This document shows, in pieces, positions 54,340 to 62,614 of a DNA stretch of 64,000 bases. Within the stretch, counting starts at the first letter, position 1, and every line of letters starts with the position of its first letter. The notes beneath the pieces were generated by a model, which made no database searches, was not told where the DNA came from, and saw only the letters and a list, made by a program, of their open reading frames with translations. The translations under genes were made by a program, and so were the position numbers. Source of the stretch: Anniella stebbinsi (Eukaryota > Chordata > Lepidosauria > Squamata > Anniellidae); contig JARDYH010000004.1 in the NCBI GenBank assembly GCA_029215795.1, positions 218,110,017-218,174,016 on the forward strand, written 5' to 3'.

Positions 54340-54646
54340 ATATGGAAGTCAAAGAACTATGGCAACAGGAAAAGGTCACAATTATCCCATTAGTCACACC
54401 AGTCACCGGCATCACATCAAAAAAAATATACAGAAAACCTCCAGAAACTGGGCCTACCAGAATACATCCACACTTTCGTCTAGAAAGCAGTCATAATTAA
54501 AACATGCTCAATCGTCAGGAAATTCCTGAATCAATAAAAGACAGCATGACTTGACAAAGCCCGTCATGTCCGCCTAGAAAAATGCCACGAGCGAGAAAGA
54601 GATTATTATTATTATTATTATTATTATTAATAATAATAATAATAAT
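54340..54646 (+). mobile_element. LINE-tail fragment, copy 2b, with (ATT)n
   Basis: Conceptual translation gives EVKELWQQEKVTIIPLVTPV and GITSKKIYRKPPETGPTRI, then out-of-frame sequence with ttcctgaatcaataaaagac and a trinucleotide tail (54602-54646). Also matches the minus strand of 24245-24615. It resembles the last segment of a LINE-encoded protein whose clade I cannot name. Faces copy 2a head to head. Confidence 0.6.
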
Positions 54647-54649
54647 CAG

Positions 54650-55115
54650 TGTATTTTCTGCCTGGGGAGGCAAAGTAATTTGACTGGCCTTGGGTAAATT
54701 GCACCTTGGTTTTAGTGGGGGTAGGGTAGGATTTGTTGCTCTCCCTCAGGCAGTTAAATGTGTTGGGCCAGCCCTGTATATAAAAGCCTACCTTTCTTCC
54801 ATCATGGAACTCAAGGCGGCATACATGGGGTTCCCACGTAGTCTCCCATCCAGGCACTGACCAGACCCAGACCAGCTTACTTTGGCAAGACAGCTACATT
54901 CAGACCACACCCTGCGTCTACTACAGTGTTAAATATGGCCTTTCCTTCTTGCAGAAAAGGGTAGTTTGTATTAAAATCTCTCCCTACCAAAATCTAAAAA
55001 ACCTCCAACAATGATGATTATCTTTTGCTAACATATGTAGATTTATTTAAATGTAATTATCAAATGATTAAGTCTTATTTGATTGACACGGAGAGCCCTA
55101 AATGTAAGTCATCTG
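54650..55115. other. No recognised feature
   Basis: Contains a block cctacctttcttccatcatg, aactcaaggcggcatacatg and cccatccaggcactgaccag that looks like a SINE or LINE 3' region, but I cannot assign it. Confidence 0.35.
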
Positions 55116-55119
55116 TGGC

Positions 55120-55200
55120 CAGTGGAGGCTGGTGGCTCTAATGTCAGTGGGCTGGTGACACTTTGGAAAGCTCCTTTATACTTCTGACTGGTTTGGCACG
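55120..55200. repeat. Fragment of the CCAATGGAGGCTGG foldback family
   Basis: Reads ggccagtggaggctggtggc and gaaagctcctttatacttct, a single arm of the element at 47575-47850. Confidence 0.6.
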
Positions 55201-55830
55201 ATGAGGCCGCACCACAATGCGGTGGCCCGGGCTTCTCCTGAGCCACCGCAAGTTGAGCCAGCCATTAAAAAAAAAAAAAAAAACCGCGGAGGTGTGCATG
55301 AGCACTCGTACACAAAAGGTTAGTTTATTTTTGTAAAAACCACACATGATGGCACCCCCTCCCCCCGCCATCCTGGAGATGCTGATTTCGCTGTCCCCCC
55401 CTCCTGGTGGCCTCGGAGCCACACAGTGCGGCTCTGTGGCCATTGGTGCAGCCGTGCTTACTTGCGGATAAGTGCGGCTGTACCCGGGATGGGCGGGCAC
55501 ACCACCCGCCCATCTTGCTTCCCCCCTGGGAGCAGGGAACGAATCAGGATAATAGCGTTCCCTGAACTCCCGGGACAATGGAGGGCTGGTCCCAGCCTGC
55601 TGGCGGGATGCTCTGTGCATCATGCGGACTCTCCAGGAGCAGGCAGGGGCAGCCCCTCGAAAAATGGCTGGTGCGGAAGAGGGCGAAGAGCAATAGCAGC
55701 TGGTAACAACGGCAATGAGTCGGGAGACTCACTGAGGGAGGGCTTCCATGGAGCACGCTTGTCCAAAGGCTCTCAAACACCTAGAGCTGGCACCATGCAT
55801 CCAAGATGGTGGCTTAATTTTCCAAGACCC
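55200..55830. other. GC- and CpG-rich block ahead of an L2 copy
   Basis: CpG-richer than its surroundings (ggccgcaccacaatgcggtg, gcagccgtgcttacttgcgg, gatgggcgggcacaccaccc), with an A-run at 55266-55284. Opposing open frames of 140-159 codons arise from high GC. It may be a separate GC-rich palindromic element or the 5' part of the LINE that follows. No protein similarity recognised. Confidence 0.4.
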
Positions 55831-55900
55831 ACTTCCACCGCTTCGTGACATACCGCAGTGATCTAAACATTGTCTGGGATTTAATGCCCTGGAAAAGGCA

Positions 55901-57382
55901 ATGGTAGCGTTTCCATTTGTTGCCTCCTGTTTAGAACAGGAGGGGGTCATCAAACAACCTTCAGGGTCAGTTCTACACCAAGAAAGATATAACACTTTGA
56001 AAACTGCATATGGAGTGCATTTTCCAACATGTTTAAAAGAGGCGGTAGTACGGCCGCTTCTAAAAAAGCCCTCCCTGGACCCTCTGGACCTTAATAACTA
56101 CAGGCCAGTATCAAATCTTCCATTTTTGGGCAAGGTGATCGAGAGGGCAGTTGCCTCCCAACTCCAAGCAGTTTTGGATGATACAGATTTTCTAGACCCA
56201 TTTCAAACCAGCTTCAGGGCAGGATACGGAGTTGAGACTGCTATGGTCGCCTTAGTGGATGATCTACACCTGAATATTGACAGGGGGAGTGTGTCCCTGT
56301 TGGTACTCCTGGACCTCTCAGCGGCTTTCGATACCATCGACTATGGTATTCTTCTGGAACGCCTGAGGGGATTGGGAATCGGGGGCACTGTGTTTCAGAG
56401 GTTCCGGTCCTGTCTCTCGGGCAGGTTCCAGATGGTAATGCTTTCCCCAATGCTGTTTAACATTTATATGAAACCGCTGGGAGAGATCATCTGGAGGCAT
56501 GGGGCGGGGTGCTATCAGTACGCTGATGACACCCAAATATATTTCTCTGTGCCTTCGACAACATCGTCAGCTAAGGATAGTGTGTCTCCTCTGAATGAAT
56601 GTTTGGAGGCGGTAATGGGCTGGATGAGGAAAAACAAACTGAAGCTGAATCCAGACAAGACGGAGGTGCTTGCTGTCAAAGGCTGCAACCTGGGTTTGGA
56701 GGTGTGTCAACCAGTTCTGGATGGGGTTACACCCCCCCTGAAAGACTGTGTTCGCAGCTTGGGGGTACTCCTGGATCCGTCGCTCCAAATGACAGCCCAG
56801 ATAGATGCGACGGCCAGGAGTGCCTATTATCAGCTTCGGCTGATACGCCAGCTGCACCCCTTCCTAGAGTTGGAAGACCTAAAAGCAGTAGTGCACTCAC
56901 TGGTAACTTCGAGGCTCGACTTCTGCAATGCGCTGTACATAGGGCTACCTTTGTGCCTAGTCCGGAAACTTCAATTAGTTCAAAATATGGCAGCCAGGTT
57001 GGTCACCGGTACACCTAGGGGTGACCACATAACACCAATTTTGAAATCACTCCACTGGCTGCCCATTAGTTTCCGGGCGATGTATAAAGTGTTGGTTATT
57101 ACCGTTAAAGCCCTACATGGTTTGGATCCAAGTTACCTGCGGGATCGCCTTCTCCCGTATAATCCGCCCCGCACACTCAGGTCCTCTGGGAAGAATTTAC
57201 TCCAGTCAGCCAGAACTAGGCTGACGAGTGTTACCCAGAGGACCTTCTCTTCTGCCGCTCCCAGGCTGTGGAATGGCCTGCTGGAGAAGATTCGACAAAT
57301 TAGCAGTCTTCTGGAATTTAAGAAAGCTGAAGACTGCTCTCTTCCGGCAGGCCTATCCAGTTTAATTTTAAGATGTTTTTAA
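55901..57382 (+). pseudogene. L2 reverse transcriptase ORF, lacks PQG block
   Basis: 493 codons without a stop. RT blocks: VVRPLLKKPSL and NYRPVSNLPFLGKVIER; VLLDLSAAFDTIDYGILLER (first catalytic Asp); LSPMLFNIYMKPLGEIIW; CYQYADDTQIYF with YADD at residues 207-210 (56519-56530); KNKLKLNPDKTEVL; VRSLGVLLDPSL. After the thumb come TSRLDFCNALYIGL and SLHWLPISFRAMYKVLVI. Between LSGRFQMV and MLSPMLFN the family normally has an extra segment ending in GVPQGSV; here they are joined directly (about 56434), an in-frame loss of roughly two dozen residues that removes the conserved PQG motif. The start Met is arbitrary, because the first ~40 codons lie outside the L2 homology. Confidence 0.9.
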
Positions 57383-57520
57383 TAATGTATTTGTTTTTAT
57401 CTGTTTTAATAGTTTATTATTGTTTTTATATTTATACTTAGTGTTGTTCCCCGCCTCGATCTAGATGGAGAGGCAGGTTAGAAATAAATAAATAAATAAA
57501 TAAAAATAAATAAATAAATA
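55985..57520 (+). mobile_element. L2-type LINE, 5'-truncated, mostly open RT frame
   Basis: Best-preserved retrotransposon in the window. RT and C-terminal parts are followed by a 3' UTR (ccgcctcgatctagatggag, gaggcaggttagaaataaat) and an (AAAT)n tail at 57481-57520. Homology begins around HFPTCLKEAVVRPLLKKPSL (56020); the preceding ~120 bp and the GC-rich block are not recognisably L2, and the endonuclease domain is missing. Confidence 0.9.
57481..57520. repeat. (AAAT)n tail of the L2 copy
   Basis: About ten ATAA units with one interruption, closing the L2 3' UTR. A minus-strand frame reading alternating Tyr, Leu and Phe codons is an artefact. Confidence 0.9.
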
Positions 57521-57521
57521 C

Positions 57522-57562
57522 TGTTCTCAACCATTTTAATGCAGTAGTGTAGATCCTGCCTA
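57522..57562. repeat. Partial TATCTACAC-type MITE arm
   Basis: Reads tctcaaccattttaatgcag and gcagtagtgtagatcctgcc, one arm of the palindromes at 23168 and 26016. A similar half occurs at 62520-62556. Confidence 0.55.
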
Positions 57563-57915
57563 GTTCTGTAAAAGTAATGCATAGAAACGCTGTCTCAGAA
57601 ATGGGCGACATCCATCGAAAAGTGTAACTAGTTAGGAGAGACTTCAACCTTGTCGTGTAAGTCAATTAAAAACAACAATTGGACATCTTGAAAGGAAATT
57701 AACGGAGAAGCTGTTTTCCTTCTCATTCTTTCCCATCCCTTATGGAAACACCACGGACTTGGCAGAGAAGAATGAGGTAAATAATAAATAGATCTTTTGC
57801 CGTGGCATTGTGCTCGATACAGACTCCCCTGGCAACTTTGATGCCTTATTTTATCACACTCTATCTGCACACATGTATAAAAAGACGACTTCTTCTCAAA
57901 ATGAGAAGCTTGTTT

Positions 57916-58233
57916 AGGCTGACCATATGAAAAGGAGGTCAGGACTCATGTAACTTTAACAGTTGTAGAGAGAAGGGAATTTCAGCCAGTGTCATTTGTA
58001 TGCAATTAGTTCCTGGTGAAATTCCCTCTTCATCATAAGAGTTAAAGTTGCAGAGGCCCTGCCTTCTTTTGTATATGGCCACTCTAGTATAGTGCCTGCA
58101 ACTATAACTGTTGTGATGAAGAGGGAATTTCACCAGGAACTAATTGCATACAAATGACACTGGCCGAAATTTCCTTTTCTCTACAACTGTTAAAGTTACA
58201 TGAGCCCTATCCTCCTTTTCATATGGTCAGCCT
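57916..58233. mobile_element. 318-bp nested-palindrome MITE, copy 5 (CATATGAAAAGGAGG ends)
   Basis: 318 bp. Starts aggctgaccatatgaaaagg, ends ccttttcatatggtcagcct: the two termini are exact inverted copies for at least 19 bases. The centre is tagtatagtgcctgcaact. No convincing 10-bp flanking match. Confidence 0.9.
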
Positions 58234-58425
58234 ATTGTTAGAATAATGATAGCTTGTGCCTCTGCTAGGCTTTCAGATTTAGAGTGTTTTGCAAATAGAA
58301 CTGATATTTTGTTTAAGGATGAACATTAGCCTTCTTTACACAATTGCCTTCACCAGTAACCTAAATACATGGAGGAGGAGCAGAACTGGGCCTACTGGCA
58401 CTGTGAGCCTGTTTTCCTTCGAATA

Positions 58426-58664
58426 TGGGCTTGTTCAGACAACACACTAAACCATGGTTAGACCGCTGACCCTTTTGCAGCAAACGGTTAGTGAGCATGT
58501 TTAAACCAGGGTTATGTAGCCACCATTATAAGGAATGGTTCTCACGACATGCTAATTCATGGTTCACATGACACGCTGAGCCATAGGGATCCTGTTCAGA
58601 TGGCATGCTAAGCCATGGTGGTTAAGCATTTTGAGCTAAACATGGCTTAGTGTGTCTTGGGAAC
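58426..58664. mobile_element. CTGTTCAGA foldback MITE, copy 4
   Basis: Begins gggcttgttcagacaacaca, contains ccatggttagaccgctgacc, cgctgagccatagggatcct, then a second tgttcagatggcatgctaag and ttttgagctaaacatggctt. The presence of two outward-type ttcaga starts in one copy suggests a nested or tandem arrangement. Confidence 0.65.
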
Positions 58665-58669
58665 CACTA

Positions 58670-59380
58670 ATCCTGATGAAATATTCTGGTATTTTTTTTA
58701 TATTTTGGCACCACCGCTTTTGCCTTTGGCCCTTCTTGCCATTTGGAACATGGGCCCTGACAGCTTCTGCAAAACGAAATTTGGCCCTGGGGCTAAAAGT
58801 GATCCCCCACCCCTGGAGTAGCATTTGGCAACTGAGAAGCCAATGGTCAAGGGAAGGCTAAGGTTATGGCAAATTTTCAGCCTGTTCTGCAGGAGAAAAT
58901 ATGGATGATTTGGTATGCTTCTCACTAATATGGCTACACAGATGGGTTAAATATGAATAGGGCTGAAGGAAAGAGGTGGTGGAGATAAGGACACAGTTAA
59001 GGCAGCAGATAGGGCCAAGGGTTCCCAAGGCAGAGTAAAACAAGAGGGAGATAACAGAAGTTTAGAGGGTGGAAATCAGGGCAAAATAGCCAGGAAAGGA
59101 ACCCGGGGCTGGTCCTCAACCACACAGGCAAAAGGGCAGGCCCAATGTTGTGCTCACATTTCCATGTATTTTGTTATTTGTGTATTTATGGTATTTCTAC
59201 ACTGCCTTTCTGAAGCCAACCAAAGAGCGACCAACTAAAAACAGCGCAAAATACCAAAAGCAACCTTGAAAACCTTAATAACAGCTTAAAGAGCCAAGTT
59301 AAAAAGATGTGTCTTGACCCCCTATCTGAATGCAGAGAGGGGGGGCTGAGTTGCGGCATAGGAGAAATCCCACTCCCACG
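58670..59380. other. No recognised feature
   Basis: No gene recognised. A block at 59170-59220 (tatggtatttctacactgcc) resembles a LINE 3' UTR tail. Confidence 0.35.
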
Positions 59381-59384
59381 CATC

Positions 59385-59500
59385 CAACAAGGGGGCTCTT
59401 GTCAGTGGGCCCCTGCTGTGGTGGAGGCCTTCAGCAAGTGCCCAGCCCTGCCTACCCTTGATGCCAGCCCAGAAGCTTGGCATGGCTTGGATTCTGGGTG
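59385..59500. repeat. Unclassified dispersed repeat, fragment
   Basis: Contains ggggctcttgtcagtgggcc, gcaagtgcccagccctgcct and acccttgatgccagcccaga, matching the right part of 19370-19700 and 31870-32150. Confidence 0.6.
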
Positions 59501-59504
59501 TCTC

Positions 59505-59995
59505 GGATGCTCCCATATTATGTCTCATATGTATCACACTGCAATATTCCCTGATGATTGCAGTGCTCATAGAATAACACTGAAAATACATTTTTGTTGG
59601 AATAATTCCGAGCAGGTCAGCATCATGAGATGCAGCAGCAGCAATCTATTTTCAGGAGGGGATGGTTCCAGTGGGCTCTTCCAGCTGCCAGACCGGGAAA
59701 TAGGGTCACCAGGTGCAGCTAAGTGGATTAGGTTACTCTAAAAATTTAGCATTGCATTAGCCTAATTATAAATGATTTCAATGGCTTATTTTCAATCTGC
59801 AAAATGCACTTAAATTATGTTAGCTAGCAGATGAGCAGCTCAAAGTGTGCTCTTATCAGGATTTTAACTTTGTAAGGTTGAGAAGCACTATCACCACGAT
59901 ATTCACGCGCACATGATGACTGGGGAGTAAGGGTGTAAGCTTGGTGTGCAGATGGAGCAATGGAATAGGTACATCCCTTGAGGGTTTCACTCAAT
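59505..59995. other. No recognised feature
   Basis: No gene or repeat recognised. Confidence 0.4.
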
Positions 59996-60004
59996 GCCTC
60001 TCAC

Positions 60005-60890
60005 GTCATAGAATCATGGAATCACAGAATAGTAGAGTTGGAAGGGGCCTATAAGGCCATTGCGTCCAACCTCCTGCTAAGTGCAGGAATCCAGCTTAAA
60101 GCATCCCTGACAGATGGCTGTCCAGCTGTCTCTTGAAGGCCTCCAGGGTGGGAGAGCCCACGACCACCTTAAGTCATTGGTTCCATTGTCGTACTGCTCT
60201 AATGGTCAGGAAGTTTTTCCTGATGTCCAGCTGGAATCCGGCTTCCTGTAACGTTAGCCCTTTATTCCGTGTCCTGCACTCTGGGATGATCGAGAAGAGA
60301 TCTTGGCCCTCCTCTATGTAACAACCTTCAAGTTTTTGAAGAGTGCTATCATGTCTCCCCTCAGTCTTCACTAGGGTGACCAGATAAAATCCAGGTCAGG
60401 GCTCATGTAACTTTAACAGTTGTAGAGAAAAGGGAATTTCAGCCAGTGTCATTTGTATGCAATTAGTTCCTGGTGATATTCCCTCTTCATCACAACAGTT
60501 AAAGTTGCAGGCACTATACTAGAGTGACCATATACAAAAGAAGGCAGGGCCCCTGCAACTTTAACTGTTGTGATGAAGAGGGAATTTCACCAGGAACTAA
60601 TTGCATACAAATGACACTGGCTGAAATTCCCTTTTCTCTACAACTGTTAAAGTTACATGAGCCCTGACCTGGATTTTATCTGGTCACCCTAGTCTTCACT
60701 TCTCCAGGTTAAACATGCCCAATTCTTTCAATCTCTCCTCATAGGGCTTTGTTTCCAGACCCCTGATCATCCTCGTTGTCCTCCTCTGAACCCCATTCAG
60801 CTTGTCTGCAGCCTTCTTGGAGTGTGGTGCCCAGAACTGGATGCAATACACAAGATGAGGCCTAACCAGTGCCGAATAGATGGGTGGCAA
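60005..60890 (-). mobile_element. CR1 LINE 3' end, split by a MITE
   Basis: From the terminal octamers (catagaatcatggaatcaca) through ggaaggggcctataaggcca to minus-strand coding text: ECRTRNKGLTLQEAGFQLDI and AVRQWNQ on the 3' side, and [40 protein letters not shown] on the other side of the MITE at 60373-60690. Those are the LEY-x-QFW-P and [11 protein letters not shown] blocks of CR1 ORF2. When the MITE and one 10-bp duplication are removed the CR1 sequence is continuous. Confidence 0.9.
60373..60690. mobile_element. 318-bp nested-palindrome MITE, copy 6, perfect 10-bp TSD
   Basis: 318 bp, starting agggtgaccagataaaatcc and ending ggattttatctggtcaccct, exact inverted termini. Flanked by agtcttcact at 60363-60372 and again at 60691-60700. 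The target is CR1 coding-derived sequence (cctcagtcttcacttctccag once the element is removed). This copy defines the exact element ends and the 10-bp target duplication. Confidence 0.95.
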
Positions 60891-60894
60891 TTTC

Positions 60895-61255
60895 TGGAGG
60901 TCTGGGTCCACAAACCTCTGCCCCCCCCCGCCCCCGCTGCAACACCACTGAATTTTCTGATGAGAAACAAGCAGCCATTTTCCTTTACAATGAGGCACCT
61001 CGGGACATATTTAGTGGCAGCAGTATGGGAGGGGACTGGTGGCTGGGCACATGTATGTTGCCCATTCCTCCATGAGCACAAGAAGGGGACCTGGAGCTTC
61101 ACTATTAAAATGGAAAATAGGAGGTCTTTTTAATGAAGAAGAGGACTAACCAGGCCTGTTTGTTATATTAATAGATTGCTGGGTCTCGGTCTGGGGAGTG
61201 TTTTAAGGACTGGGAGAGGTGGGTGAGAGACAGGTGGTTGCTGTCCCCTCCCCAT
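60895..61255. other. No recognised feature
   Basis: Contains a C-rich run at about 60923-60937. Opposing open frames of about 100 codons without a known domain. Confidence 0.4.
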
Positions 61256-61257
61256 AT

Positions 61258-61444
61258 GCATAACATAGGGCCACTATTAGTCCTGCTAGCTAAATATTGC
61301 CTCCAGTATCAGAGGCAGCATGCATCTCAATGCCAGTTACTTGGGAACATGAGCAGGAAGGTGCTGTTACACTCAACTCCTGCTTGTGGACTTCCCACAG
61401 GCACCTGGCTGGCCACAGTGGGAACAGAATGCTGGGCCAGATCT
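61258..61444 (+). mobile_element. CR1 3' end, cut by a MITE
   Basis: Contains agtatcagaggcagcatgca, gttacttgggaacatgagca, ggccacagtgggaacagaat and gctgggccagatct. The final CR1 bases are missing where the next palindrome begins. Confidence 0.75.
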
Positions 61445-61694
61445 AGGGTGACCACATGGAAAGGAGGACTGGGCTCCTGTATCTTCAACAGTTGTATAGG
61501 AAAGGGAATTTCAGCAGGTGTCATTTGTATGCATGCAGCACCTGGTGGAATCCCCTCTTCATCACAACATTAAAAGCTGCAGGAGCCCTGCCCTCTTTTA
61601 CTAGAGTGACCATATACAAAAGAGGGCAGGGCTCCTGCAGCTTTAACTGTTGTGATGAAGGAGAAATTTCACCAGGTGCTGTATGCATACAAGT
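61445..61694. mobile_element. 318-bp nested-palindrome MITE, copy 7 (right end truncated)
   Basis: Starts agggtgaccacatggaaagg, has caacagttgtataggaaagg, the inner tcttcatcacaacattaaaa arm, the centre tactagagtgaccatataca and the mirrored inner arm. It stops near gtatgcatacaagtg, losing the outer right arm. Belongs to the CATATG-type subgroup. Confidence 0.85.
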
Positions 61695-61699
61695 GCAAA

Positions 61700-62510
61700 C
61701 AAGGAGAGGAGCCCACACAAGCATAAGACAAACAAAAAACAGGACCAGAGGATGAAGGCAATTCAAGAAATGAATGTTCACCAATGCTCATAGTTTTGAT
61801 ATAATGGCAAATTTGGCACACCTGATATTCATATTTAAATAATTAAGCCTGATAATCATGTTTCTGTCCTCATATGGACTTAGTTAACTTTGATAAGGTA
61901 GTGATTCTGGGATCACACCCACTTAATTGCTTTTACCAAATCACTATATAATTGCAATTAGGTACTCAAGTTATTCACATCCTCCCACCTGTGTGGTTAG
62001 ATATCAACGCTAGTTTATGGAGGTTCTAAAGGCAAGTCCTTCTGTTATTACGTTTTAGTAGCAGCTTCAGTATGTGTATTAGTCAAAGGACTGTTGACTT
62101 TATTCTTATTCATCAAATGTTATATACAGGTGATGATTCACAGCCTTTGAAAATATATGGAGGTATTGACCTATTTTGAAGTAAATAAGAAAAAATATAA
62201 CATTTTGTAACTTTTCAGATCCTTAACATACTGAGTAATTTATTTATCTCCATTTTATTCAGTGGTGTCTATTCTCCCACGGGTGACAGAGTGCCTTCTA
62301 TTATCTGCATCTTCTATTATCTTGAATGTCACTTCACTGATGAAATGTGGAAACGGATTATACAATTCCGGGGTTACTGTCTGTTATTGCTTGTCATTAT
62401 CGCTCCCATTGAGCAAACATTTTTTTGTACAGAGATTTTATTAATTCTTGTATTTAAGGTATGAATTCATTATTTGTATATGTACAATTGTGAAAACAGT
62501 TGTCAGCGCA
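61700..62510. other. No recognised feature
   Basis: AT-rich; nothing recognised. Confidence 0.4.
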
Positions 62511-62515
62511 TTTCA

Positions 62516-62612
62516 ATACTTTTATAAAGCAGTAGTGTAGTTCCTGCCCTGGACTAGGCTGGCCTTTTCATCTGATCCAGCATGGATCTTTGTATGTTCT
62601 AAAGTTCTTAAG
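62516..62612 (+). repeat. MITE arm joined to a CR1 3' terminus
   Basis: taaagcagtagtgtagttcc (arm of the TATCTACAC family) is followed by ctggactaggctggcctttt, ctgatccagcatggatcttt and a ttctaaagttctta end. The second part is the last ~65 bp of a CR1 element. Confidence 0.6.
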
Positions 62613-62614
62613 CC

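Noticed and set aside
55144..55848. 159- and 140-codon opposing frames as genes
   Set aside because: A GC-rich block with opposing frames and no recognised protein text; one includes a phenylalanine run from an A/T homopolymer.
57915..57916. 10-bp flanking duplication at copy 5 of the 318-bp family
   Set aside because: Only a short ttgtt word is shared by the flanks and not in register, so I do not claim a duplication for this copy.
61258..62612. One CR1 copy interrupted from 61445 to 62540
   Set aside because: The 62550-62612 CR1 end repeats the ctggactag region already present at 61430-61443, so it is more likely a separate copy.
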